A stretch of 36,611 bases of DNA from Phaeovulum vinaykumarii (GTDB lineage Bacteria > Pseudomonadota > Alphaproteobacteria > Rhodobacterales > Rhodobacteraceae), in NCBI RefSeq assembly GCF_900156695.1, contig NZ_FTOM01000012.1:1-36611 (forward strand). Direction: 5' to 3'. The position numbers and the translations under genes were made by a program. Of this stretch, positions 14,994 to 23,083 are shown piece by piece (position 1 is the stretch's first letter; each line of letters opens with the position of its first letter). A model generated the notes under the pieces. It searched no databases and was not told where the DNA came from. It saw only the letters and a list, made by a program, of their open reading frames with translations.

Positions 14994-15568
14994 GCTTCGT
15001 CGCCAACCCTTTCGTGGTGGTGCTCGACGCCAACGTGCTTTTCCCGTTTCGGATCAGGGACGTCCTCTTTACCTTCGCCCAAGAGGGGCTCTTTCGAGCG
15101 CGCATCACCGATGAAATTCTCGACGAGTGGACTCGGAACCTCATCCGATTGAAGCCTCATCTCGAGACCAGCGTTCGTCAACAGGAGCAGGCGATTCGAG
15201 AGCATTTCGAAGAGTGCTTCGTGGATGGCTATCGACCTTTGGTCGATGGCCTTGATCTACCGGATCCGAACGATCGCCATGTTCTGGCGGCGGCAATCCG
15301 CAGCTCGGCTCAGGTGATTGTTACCGAGAACCATCGAGACTTCCCGTCGGATAAACTGGCGCCCTATGACATTGAGACGCTCGGCGCCGACGATATGTTG
15401 GCCAACACCTATGCGCTCTTTCGACAGGGAGGGGCGCGGGCGCTGCGAAAGGTACGTCAACGCTACGATAATCCGCCAATGACAGCCTCTGAGTTCTTGC
15501 TCGACCTCACCAAGAACGGCCTTTCCAAACTTGCTGCCCTGGCGCGCCAAGACATCGAGTACATCTAA
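14990..15568 (+). CDS. PIN-domain ribonuclease toxin (VapC-like, PIN_3)
   Basis: PIN-domain protein (192 aa) predicted to be a Mg2+-dependent RNase. The first acidic residue is Asp13 in VVVLDANVLFPF. Acidic residues Asp41, Glu42 and Glu46 lie in ITDEILDEWTRN, and Asp95 in LPDPNDRHVLAAAIRSSA. VIVTENHRDFP supplies the final acidic or polar position. This arrangement matches the PIN_3 family that pairs with excisionase-like antitoxins. The C-terminal extension of about 60 residues (ALRKVRQRYDNPPMTASEFL) is normal for this group. It is coupled to the antitoxin by ATGA overlap. The pair lies between two copies of the 3' end of the previous gene, so it is cargo inserted at that stop codon. It is predicted to be intact and active. 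Confidence 0.92.
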   Translation: MSFVANPFVVVLDANVLFPFRIRDVLFTFAQEGLFRARITDEILDEWTRNLIRLKPHLETSVRQQEQAIREHFEECFVDGYRPLVDGLDLPDPNDRHVLAAAIRSSAQVIVTENHRDFPSDKLAPYDIETLGADDMLANTYALFRQGGARALRKVRQRYDNPPMTASEFLLDLTKNGLSKLAALARQDIEYI

Positions 15569-15598
15569 CAGAACACAGCTGCCAGCTAGTCTGAGATA

Positions 15599-15834
15599 GG
15601 CGCTACTACCACGAATATACCATGTCCGTGGATGTCACGCGCGACAGCCCGACCTGTCAGCCGCCCACTGAGGATGCCGAAGAGATCGTGACCGAGGCGC
15701 TGCGCGATCTGGCCCGTTGGCTCTACCGCCAGCTTCAGGCCGAATACGAGCACCTCACCTCGGACGAGGCGATCGAAGAGGGGATCATCGTCAACGCTTA
15801 TACCTTCACCGAAGAGGGGCGGCGCTTCGGGTGA
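15599..15834 (+). pseudogene. Duplicated 3' end of the 214-aa gene
   Basis: Starts abruptly at GGCGCTACTACC and encodes the final 78 residues of the 214-aa protein in frame to the same stop (TFTEEGRRFG). There is no ribosome-binding site, so this is a truncated copy. An internal ATG at 15622 could at most give 70 aa. Differences from the first copy are mainly synonymous (for example TAC/TAT, GAG/GAA, CGC/CGT, GCG/GCT). The only obvious amino-acid change is Ser-Ser to Thr-Cys. This suggests that it came from a related functional allele rather than a fresh duplication. Confidence 0.92.
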
Positions 15835-16495
15835 TGGCCGCGGAGAGGACTTCGGCCGTCATCATCTGTGCGCGGGTCCGAAGGTCCAGAAATCCCTCCG
15901 AGATCAGCAATTTATCTGTGACCGAGTCGACCAGCCTTGGATTCATCTTCTCGGTCACCAAGAGCGCTGCCTGACAGGCCTCGGGAAACCCGGAACAGGC
16001 CTCGACGACATAGTCGACGCCCTTTGCCTGAGCGACGGCCGCAATGTCGAACATGTCCCGCGGCTGCAGGTGCGATCCACGGAAAACCACCTTCTTCGCA
16101 AGAATTTCGGCGGGGGTCTCGAGGTTGAGGCTTCGTCGGCGGATCTGAGTGGTCGCGAAGGGGTCTTGGGTGACCGGTGCGCAGCAGATGAAGTCGATCT
16201 CACCGATGCCGTCGAACACGATCTTCAAGGCGCGTGTGCCATCGGTTTCGTAATCGCTCGCTGCGAGTGCCAGATCGTACCCCTGCGTCTCCGGGTTTAG
16301 GTAGGGCAAATACTGGGCATCGTCGATGAAGAGGTCGATGTCGTGACTCTCGCGATGCGCGATCTGGAGCATCAGAGCGGTGCCGCCGCCGAAGCTCCAG
16401 TTGGACATGCCGATACCCAGACCATTCGCCTGATCAACGATCGCCATCGCAACGTCGAAGAGTTCGGGCCAGTGGCTTGGTTGAGGGGTGTTCAT
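15806..16495 (-). CDS. AbiEii/AbiGii-type nucleotidyltransferase toxin
   Basis: Nucleotidyltransferase of the AbiEii/AbiGii toxin family (229 aa). The signature WSFGGGTALMLQIAHRES, followed by HDIDLFIDD, supplies the GG and the D-x-D pair (Asp52, Asp54) that bind nucleotide and metal. GIGEIDFICCAPV probably provides the third acidic residue. PAEILAKKVVFRG and LQPRDMFDIAAVAQAKGVD follow, as in the family. Such toxins modify tRNA or other targets with nucleotides and protect against phage. The start directly abuts the stop of the small upstream gene (TGAATG), so they form an operon. The last 29 nt lie inside the duplicated 3' end on the other strand, so the native C-terminus may have been replaced. 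Confidence 0.88.
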   Translation of the reverse strand: MNTPQPSHWPELFDVAMAIVDQANGLGIGMSNWSFGGGTALMLQIAHRESHDIDLFIDDAQYLPYLNPETQGYDLALAASDYETDGTRALKIVFDGIGEIDFICCAPVTQDPFATTQIRRRSLNLETPAEILAKKVVFRGSHLQPRDMFDIAAVAQAKGVDYVVEACSGFPEACQAALLVTEKMNPRLVDSVTDKLLISEGFLDLRTRAQMMTAEVLSAAITRSAAPLR

Positions 16496-16759
16496 TCAGA
16501 TCGCGAGCGGAAGCTTGTATCCGGCGAGATCGGAGAACTTCCTGGCGACGGCGGTGACGGCGTCCTTGCTCACATTCATCTCGTCGATGAACGAATGCTG
16601 CAGTTTGGGCGACACCTCCGACAGGAAGGCGAACACGCTGCAATCGCAGGACTCGGCACTCTTGATATCGGCGATCTTCTCGGCAAGCTCCGCAGCCGTC
16701 ACCAGCACACCGTAGGGCGCGCTGACGGTCGACATCACCTTTGCGGCAACCGAGGCCAT
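16496..16759 (-). CDS. Small partner gene of the AbiEii-like toxin
   Basis: Small protein (87 aa) of unknown family, translationally coupled to the nucleotidyltransferase. It is helical, with ELAEKIADIKSAESCDCSVF and FLSEVSPKLQHSFIDEMNVS, and has a C-D-C motif near residue 39. It lacks the winged helix of classical AbiEi antitoxins. By position it is the likely antitoxin or cognate partner; that is inference from gene order alone. No strong Shine-Dalgarno was obvious. Confidence 0.6.
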   Translation of the reverse strand: MASVAAKVMSTVSAPYGVLVTAAELAEKIADIKSAESCDCSVFAFLSEVSPKLQHSFIDEMNVSKDAVTAVARKFSDLAGYKLPLAI

Positions 16760-16843
16760 GGCATCAACTCTGAGCAGATTTCCGTCCCATCAATGTAGTC
16801 CATGCCCCTCAACAAAGCAATAAAGCCCCGTTGGAGTTGTTTT

Positions 16844-17140
16844 TCACCTGTTCCCGTCGATCCACTTCGACATCAGGCCCTTGTCGCGAAAGCACTCTTC
16901 CGGCACGGCGCGCCGTTTGATCCGTGCGAGTTTTTCCGCGAAGGCCACCTGCTTCGAGGTCGGCCGCTGATCCACCTCAGACATCGGCTTCATCCGGGCC
17001 TGCTTGTCGATCCATCCGCTCAAGGTTCGGCGGTCCTGCTGCACGTCCCATGGCAGAAGGGTGCCGTTGCGCCGCGCGAGCGCGTGCGCATAGGCGATCT
17101 GCTTAGGCGTTGCGGGCAGCGCAGGCGCGGTGCTTTCCAT
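16844..17140 (-). CDS. Small protein with two topoisomerase-III-tail-like repeats
   Basis: A 98-aa protein made of two imperfect repeats: residues 11-46 (TPKQIAYAHALARRNGTLLP, ending TLSGWIDK) and 62-96 (TSKQVAFAEKLARIKRRAVP, ending LMSKWIDG). The pattern (T/S)xKQxxxAxxLAxxxxxxxP...W(I/V)D resembles the short repeats at the C-terminus of bacterial topoisomerase III and stand-alone plasmid proteins. In topoisomerases the tail contributes to DNA binding; here the function is unknown. It is divergent from the strawberry-notch gene, sharing a spacer of about 175 nt. Confidence 0.7.
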   Translation of the reverse strand: MESTAPALPATPKQIAYAHALARRNGTLLPWDVQQDRRTLSGWIDKQARMKPMSEVDQRPTSKQVAFAEKLARIKRRAVPEECFRDKGLMSKWIDGNR

Positions 17141-17315
17141 AGTCGATCTCCCCTGCTGGCTTGGTCTTCAATATAGAACAAAGAGGGAACAAAATCAAGC
17201 CGGGCGTCGGGAGACAGAGGGTCGAGAGGGAGAGATGGGTCGGGAAAGGGCAGGCCTGAGGGTGCCCGAGAGAGGGTGCCCGGGCTGGTCCTATCCCTCA
17301 TTCCGGAGTTTCCCG

Positions 17316-20300
17316 ATGACCTTTCTTCCTCCTGTTTCGCCTTTGGCGCCCCTGCGGCCCGTGGATCCGGCGCCGGCGATCATTGCTGTGGCCGAAGCAC
17401 TGCAGCCCGATCTGGCGCAAGGCGCGCCGATCGACGCTTCGCGCCTGCGACCCGAGATGGAGCGCGCCTTTGGCGGCTCCGATGCGTCGGGCGCCTGGGA
17501 TTGGAAGCTCGCCTATGAGGCGGGCGAGGTGGCGCTTGTCCTCTTCTTGCGGAAATTCGGGCGCGCGCTTCTCGCCCGGGCGGGGTCGCCTGCGGCGCTG
17601 ATGCCCATTCTGACGAAGGTCGCGGGTCTGCTGCCGAGCCATACCCGCCGCTCGGAGGAGATGGAGCGGTTCCAGCAATTCTCGACGCCGCTGCCGATGG
17701 GGCTCGCGGCCCTTGCCGCGGCGCAGATCACCCCCCAAGATCTGGTCCTCGAGCCTTCGGCCGGGACCGGGCTTCTGGCGATCCTCGCCGAGATCGCGGG
17801 GGGCAGCCTTGCGCTGAACGAGCTCGCGGGCATGCGCGCAGATCTTCTGCAATTGCTCTTCCCGGGCCGCCCCGTCACCCGTTTTGACGCCGCGCAGATC
17901 GACGATCATCTCGATGCGGGGCTGCGCCCGAGCGTCATCTTGATGAACCCGCCCTTCTCGGCGCTCGCCAATGTCGATGGCCGTACGACCGAGGCGACCG
18001 CCCGGCATCTGCGCTCGGCGCTGGCGCGCCTTGCGCCGGGCGGGCGGCTTGTCGCCATCACGGGTGCGGGGTTCGCGCCCGACACCCCGGCTTGGGCCGA
18101 GGCCTTCGCGCGCCTGACGGAGACCGCGCATCTGGTGTTCACCGGCGCGGTGTCCGGGGCTGCCTTCGCGCGGCACGGCACCAACTTTGAGACGCGGCTT
18201 TCGGTCTTCGACAAATGTCGGGGCGGCGAGGCGGGCGGGATCACGGCTGATCTGCGACAGCCGATCTCCCCTGACGCCGCAGATCTTCTGGCCCGGATCC
18301 TGCGCGAGGTTCCGCCCCGGCTCGAACTGGATCAGGCCGCTCTGGCAGGGCAGGGGCCCTCTTCCCCCTTCCCGGGGAGTCCTGTCCCTGCCGCGCGCAG
18401 GCCGATCAACCCGGCGCGCGCGCGGTTTGCTGCCCGACCGGCGCAGGCTCTGACGCCGATCGATGCCGAGGAGATCGACTATGCGCTGCGGGATGCCGCC
18501 GAGGATGGCGGCACGGCGCATCTGTCGGATGCGATCTACGAGACCTTCCGCCTGCAGACGATCGACATCCCCGGCGCGGCGGCACACCCGACCAAGCTCG
18601 TGCAATCGGCGGCGATGGCCTCGGTTGCGCCCCCGAAACTCAGCTACCGGCCCAAGCTGCCCGCCGCCGTCCTGCGCGACGGCCTGTTGTCTGACGCGCA
18701 GCTGGAGACCGTGATCTATGCGGGCGAGGCGCATGGCGCGCATCTCGCCGGGTCGTGGATCGTCGATGAGACCGGCGACATGGTCTCGGCCGCGCCCGAG
18801 GATGCCTCCGACGCCGTTCGTTTCCGCCGCGGCTTCTTCCTGGGCGATGGCACAGGCGCAGGCAAAGGCCGCCAGTCGGCCGGCATCCTGCTCGACAACT
18901 GGGCGCAGGGCCGTCGCAAGGCGCTTTGGATATCGAAAAGCGACAAGCTTCTCGAGGATGCGCAACGCGACTGGTCGGCCCTCGGTCAGGAGCGGCTTCT
19001 GGTAACGCCGCTTTCGCGCTTCGCGCAGGGGCGCGACATTCCGCTCTCCGAGGGCATTCTCTTCACCACCTATGCGACGCTGCGCTCGGAAGAACGCGGC
19101 GCGAAGAAATCCCGCGTCGATCAGATCGTCGATTGGCTCGGGGCGGATTTCGACGGGGTGATCCTGTTTGACGAAAGCCATGCCATGGCGAATGCCGCTG
19201 TGGCGAAGGGCGAGCGTGGCGATCAGGCGGCTTCGCTGCAGGGCAGGGCGGGTCTGCGCTTGCAGCACAGACTGCCCAATGCCCGCGTGGTCTATGTCTC
19301 TGCTACGGGCGCCACGACCGTTCACAACCTTGCCTATGCGCAGCGCCTCGGGCTCTGGGGGGGCGAGGACTTCCCCTTCGCCACGCGTGCCGAATTCGTC
19401 GAGGCGATCGAGGCCGGCGGCGTCGCGGCAATGGAGGTTCTCGCCCGCGATCTGCGCGCGCTCGGGCTCTACACCGCGCGCTCGCTTTCCTATGATGGCG
19501 TCGAATACGAGATGCTGGAACATGCGCTCACCCCCGAGCAGCGCCGCATCTACGATGCCTATGCCGGGGCTTTCGCCATCATCCACAACAACCTGGCGGC
19601 GGCGATGGAGGCGGCGAACATCACCGGCGAGAGCGGCACGCTCAACCGTCAGGCCAAATCGGCCGCGCGGTCTGCCTTCGAGAGCGCCAAGCAGCGCTTC
19701 TTCGGCCATCTGCTCACTTCGATGAAAACCCCCACGCTGATCGGCGCGATCGAGGCCGATCTCGCCGCGGGCCATGCGGCGGTCGTCCAGATCGTCTCCA
19801 CCGGCGAGGCCCTGATGGAGCGGCGTCTGGCCGAGATCCCGACCGAGGACTGGAACGATATCCGCCTCGACATCACCCCGCGGGAATATGTGCTCGACTA
19901 TCTTGCCCATTCCTTCCCGGTGCAGCTCTACGAGCCTTTCACCGACAGTGAGGGCAATCTCTCTTCCCGGCCCGTGGTGCGCGACGGTCAGCCGGTGGAG
20001 TGCCGCGAGGCCGCCCGCAGGCGCGACGCATTGATCGAGAAGATGGCCGCGCTGCCGCCCGTGCCGGGGGCGCTCGACCAGATCGTGCAGCGCTTCGGCA
20101 CCGATCTCGTGGCCGAGGTCACGGGCCGGTCGCGCCGCATCGTGCGCAAGGGCGAGGGTCCTGCGGCGCGGCTCGTTGTCGAGACCCGCGCCGGTTCTGC
20201 CAATCTTGCGGAAACCGCCGCCTTCATGGATGACCAAAAACGCATCCTGATCTTCTCCGATGCGGGCGGCACCGGGCGCAGCTATCACGCCGATCTCGGT

Positions 20301-21674
20301 GCGAAGAACCAGCGCCTGCGCGTACATTACCTTCTCGAACCGGGCTGGAAGGCCGATGCGGCGATCCAGGGGCTGGGGCGCACCAACCGCACCAATCAGG
20401 CGCAGCCGCCGCTCTTCCGCCCCGTCGCGACCGATGTGAAGGCGGAAAAGCGGTTCCTCTCGACCATTGCGCGCCGTCTCGACACGCTCGGCGCGATCAC
20501 GCGCGGCCAGCGCCAGACGGGCGGGCAGGGGCTCTTTCGCCCCGAGGACAACCTCGAGAGCCCTTATGCTCGCGATGCGCTGCGCCAGCTCTATCGCCGC
20601 CTCTATCGCGGCGATGTCGCGGGCTGTTCGCTCGGGGCTTTCGAGGATGCGACGGGTCTCAGCCTGACCGACGACAACGGTCTGAAGGATGACCTGCCGC
20701 CGATCACCACCTTCCTCAATCGTCTGCTCGCGCTGACGATCGACATGCAGGGCGTGCTCTTCTCAGTTTTCGAGGAGCTGCTCGATCAGCGGATCGAAGG
20801 GGCCATCGCTGCGGGGGTCTATGACCTCGGGCTCGAGACGCTGCGCGCCGAGAGCTTCCGCGTCACCGATGCCCGGGTGATCTACACCCATCCCGGTTCC
20901 GGCGCCGAAACCCAGCTTCTGACCATCGCCGAAAAGCGGCGCAACACACCAACCTCGCTCGCGGATGCGCTCGATTGGCTCGAGAACCTCGGCGCGCGCT
21001 GCCTGATCAACAGCCGCTCTGGTCGCGCTGCGGTGCAGGTGCCCGCCACCAGCCTGATGCTCGATGACGGCACGATCGAACCCCGATTGCGCCTGATCCG
21101 TCCGACCGAGGCGAGCACGGTGCCTGTCAAGATCATGGAAGACACAAACTGGCTGGAGGTCGACCGCGCGGCCTTCACCACCGCCTGGAATGCTGAACTT
21201 GCGGAGGTTCCGGAATTTTCAGAAACCACGCTCCACATCGTGGCGGGGCTGCTGCTGCCGATCTGGAAGCAGCTCCCCCAGGACGAAACCCGCGTCTATC
21301 GGCTGCAGACTGACGACGGGCAGCGCCTCATCGGTCGGAGGGTTTCGCCGTCTTGGGTCGCGGCCACGCTGGCGGATGAGGCGCCAAAGCTCACGGGCGC
21401 GCAAGTCTACGCGCTCGTTTTGGAGGGCAAGACCACCGTGCGTCTGTCCGAAGGGATGGAGTTGCACCGCTCCCGCGTCATGGGCGTCAACCGGATCGAG
21501 CTCTCCGGATTTTCCGAGACGGCCAAGGACCGGCTCAAGGCCGATGGCTTCTTCTCGGAGATCATCAGCTGGAAGCTGCGCCTCTTCTGTCCGACCGATG
21601 CCTGCGGCATTGCGGCACTGGAGCGCCTTCTTGCACGTTTCCCGGTCCAGGCCCTACATGCCCGGACGTGTTAA
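17316..21674 (+). CDS. Methyltransferase/helicase fusion, strawberry-notch family
   Basis: Very large protein (1452 aa). Residues about 120-330 form an adenine-methyltransferase-like domain with EPSAGTG (146, SAM binding) and MNPPFSAL (from 210, the NPPF catalytic motif). Residues about 480-1130 form a superfamily 2 helicase domain of the strawberry-notch type. It has GDGTGAGKGRQSAGILLDNW with Lys517 (Walker A), ILFDESHAMANA from Asp619 (Walker B), YVSATGATTVHNLAYAQRLG, and QGLGRTNRTNQAQPPLF from 1018 (motif VI). The C-terminal third is specific to the family. Such fusions occur on plasmids, ICEs and phages, where they are thought to modify or remodel DNA; the substrate is unknown. The start at 17316 is supported by GGAG 9 nt upstream; the open frame to 17130 has no homology. 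It overlaps no gene but feeds directly into the Toprim gene 12 nt later. Confidence 0.95.
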   Translation: MTFLPPVSPLAPLRPVDPAPAIIAVAEALQPDLAQGAPIDASRLRPEMERAFGGSDASGAWDWKLAYEAGEVALVLFLRKFGRALLARAGSPAALMPILTKVAGLLPSHTRRSEEMERFQQFSTPLPMGLAALAAAQITPQDLVLEPSAGTGLLAILAEIAGGSLALNELAGMRADLLQLLFPGRPVTRFDAAQIDDHLDAGLRPSVILMNPPFSALANVDGRTTEATARHLRSALARLAPGGRLVAITGAGFAPDTPAWAEAFARLTETAHLVFTGAVSGAAFARHGTNFETRLSVFDKCRGGEAGGITADLRQPISPDAADLLARILREVPPRLELDQAALAGQGPSSPFPGSPVPAARRPINPARARFAARPAQALTPIDAEEIDYALRDAAEDGGTAHLSDAIYETFRLQTIDIPGAAAHPTKLVQSAAMASVAPPKLSYRPKLPAAVLRDGLLSDAQLETVIYAGEAHGAHLAGSWIVDETGDMVSAAPEDASDAVRFRRGFFLGDGTGAGKGRQSAGILLDNWAQGRRKALWISKSDKLLEDAQRDWSALGQERLLVTPLSRFAQGRDIPLSEGILFTTYATLRSEERGAKKSRVDQIVDWLGADFDGVILFDESHAMANAAVAKGERGDQAASLQGRAGLRLQHRLPNARVVYVSATGATTVHNLAYAQRLGLWGGEDFPFATRAEFVEAIEAGGVAAMEVLARDLRALGLYTARSLSYDGVEYEMLEHALTPEQRRIYDAYAGAFAIIHNNLAAAMEAANITGESGTLNRQAKSAARSAFESAKQRFFGHLLTSMKTPTLIGAIEADLAAGHAAVVQIVSTGEALMERRLAEIPTEDWNDIRLDITPREYVLDYLAHSFPVQLYEPFTDSEGNLSSRPVVRDGQPVECREAARRRDALIEKMAALPPVPGALDQIVQRFGTDLVAEVTGRSRRIVRKGEGPAARLVVETRAGSANLAETAAFMDDQKRILIFSDAGGTGRSYHADLGAKNQRLRVHYLLEPGWKADAAIQGLGRTNRTNQAQPPLFRPVATDVKAEKRFLSTIARRLDTLGAITRGQRQTGGQGLFRPEDNLESPYARDALRQLYRRLYRGDVAGCSLGAFEDATGLSLTDDNGLKDDLPPITTFLNRLLALTIDMQGVLFSVFEELLDQRIEGAIAAGVYDLGLETLRAESFRVTDARVIYTHPGSGAETQLLTIAEKRRNTPTSLADALDWLENLGARCLINSRSGRAAVQVPATSLMLDDGTIEPRLRLIRPTEASTVPVKIMEDTNWLEVDRAAFTTAWNAELAEVPEFSETTLHIVAGLLLPIWKQLPQDETRVYRLQTDDGQRLIGRRVSPSWVAATLADEAPKLTGAQVYALVLEGKTTVRLSEGMELHRSRVMGVNRIELSGFSETAKDRLKADGFFSEIISWKLRLFCPTDACGIAALERLLARFPVQALHARTC

Positions 21675-21685
21675 CGAGTGTGCCG

Positions 21686-22717
21686 ATGTCATTACAAACC
21701 GAAGAGCTGCTGCGCGATCTCGCGCAAAATGCGGAAAGCGTTTGTCGCCATTATCTTCCCGCCGGGCGGCGGGAAGGCTCCTACTGGATCGTGGGCGATC
21801 TGCAAAACAACCCCGGACGATCTCTCTTCGTGCGCCTGACCGGGCCCCCTTTCGGGCCGGGCGCCGCAGGTAAATTTACCGATGGCGCGACTGGCGAGCA
21901 CGGCGATCTTCTCGACATCATCCGTGCGCGAACCGGGATCTCCCGCTTTCCCGATCTTCTGGTCGAAGCCCGCGCGCATCTTGGCCGTCCGCAGCCGGTG
22001 TTTCCGGATCCACCGCAGCCGAGGAAAGCCAAGGACCCAGGCGGCACGCCCGCGTCCGCAGCGCGGCTTTTTGCGGCCTCGGTGCCGGTGCCAGGCACGC
22101 TTGCAGACACCTATCTCCGCTCCCGGAGCCTGACACAAGGCGGTTTGACAAGCGCCCTGCGCTTCCACCCGAAGTGCTGGCATCGGGAGGAGGGCCAGAC
22201 CCGGAGCATCTCGAGACCGGCGCTGATCGCCGCGGTCACCGATGGGGCAGGGGGCTTGCAGGGGGTGCATCGGACCTGGCTTGCGCCGGGCGGCAAGGGC
22301 AAGGCGGCTGTCAAGACGCAGCGGCGTGCCATGGGTCACCTTCTGGGCAATGCCGTCAGGCTCACCCCGAGTGACGACATCCTTGTCGTCGGCGAGGGCA
22401 TCGAGACCATGCTGTCCTTGCGCGAGGCGGTGTCGGGCCTTCCGGTCTGGGCGGCGCTCTCGGCCGGTCACCTCGGGGCCGTTCTCTTGCCCGAGGGGCT
22501 GCAGCGTCTCTACATCGCCATCGACCGCGATCCGGCGGGGCAGCGCGCGGCAGAGAGGTTGAGTGCCAGAGCCATCGAGGCCGGGATCGCTTGCCATGTG
22601 CTCGAGCCGCGTCTTGGGGATTTCAACGATGATCTTCGGGCGCACGGCAAGGTGGCGCTGCGCGCGCATCTGGCGGGTCAAATCGGGCCCAAGGATCGGT
22701 GGCGGCTTTTTCCCTGA
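21686..22717 (+). CDS. Toprim-domain primase-like protein
   Basis: Protein of 343 aa with a C-terminal Toprim fold: ILVVGEGIETMLSLREAVSG supplies the conserved glutamate, and LYIAIDRDPAGQRAAERLSA the D-x-D pair (Asp280, Asp282). The N-terminal half (GREGSYWIVGDLQNNPG, GKFTDGATGEHGDLLDII) is the zinc-less primase-like module (DUF7146 type) that usually precedes it. The centre (RPALIAAVTDGAGGLQGVHR) is also typical. The family is found on alphaproteobacterial plasmids and phages, where it probably acts in DNA replication or repair. It follows the strawberry-notch gene by 11 nt, so they form one operon. An alternative start at 21668 would overlap that gene by 7 nt. Confidence 0.9.
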   Translation: MSLQTEELLRDLAQNAESVCRHYLPAGRREGSYWIVGDLQNNPGRSLFVRLTGPPFGPGAAGKFTDGATGEHGDLLDIIRARTGISRFPDLLVEARAHLGRPQPVFPDPPQPRKAKDPGGTPASAARLFAASVPVPGTLADTYLRSRSLTQGGLTSALRFHPKCWHREEGQTRSISRPALIAAVTDGAGGLQGVHRTWLAPGGKGKAAVKTQRRAMGHLLGNAVRLTPSDDILVVGEGIETMLSLREAVSGLPVWAALSAGHLGAVLLPEGLQRLYIAIDRDPAGQRAAERLSARAIEAGIACHVLEPRLGDFNDDLRAHGKVALRAHLAGQIGPKDRWRLFP

Positions 22718-23083
22718 GCTGCATCGCGGAGCGGCGGTCTGGGAGCGTGGGGCTGGGGGCATGCATCCCTGTCGCGGTTCCGGACCGTCGTCTCTGCCTC
22801 TTTCCGGGCTTTGCTCATTCCCCCGTCACCCGCACGGCCTTCAAGAGATGGGCAGGCGGCCGTCAAAGGCGCCGCCCCTTCAAGGACGGGGGGCGACTGA
22901 TTTCCGCCGGCGGCAAAGCCGCCTTTGCATCGCGAGACAAATCAGCCGCCCCCCGTCCTCCTCCACATGCGTTCCGGCCCCCGAGGGCGGGGGTGAAGGG
23001 GCGTCGCCAGTGACGGCTTTCGCTGCCCATGAAGGCCGCGCGGGATGACGCGCGGACGAGACAGGCCCGGAGGCAAGAGACCG
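22718..23083. other. Intergenic region with a large inverted repeat
   Basis: About 365 nt without a credible gene between the Toprim and DUF2493 genes. It contains one long imperfect palindrome (see separate entry) and otherwise GC-rich sequence with short overlapping ORFs that look accidental. GGAGG ahead of the DUF2493 start marks its end. Confidence 0.5.
22884..22958. repeat. 20-bp-arm inverted repeat with an inner hairpin
   Basis: Arms 22884-22903 and 22939-22958 pair over 20 positions with a single mismatch, enclosing 35 nt that contain a second stem (GGCGGC AAA GCCGCC). The symmetry is far longer than a usual terminator. It could be a regulatory RNA structure, a REP-like sequence, a small non-autonomous element or a protein-binding palindrome. 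Confidence 0.8.

Noticed and set aside
17298-20327. 1009-codon minus-strand open frame
   Set aside because: It is antisense to the strawberry-notch gene, whose domains are unmistakable; the minus frame has no recognisable domain and arises from GC-biased third positions.
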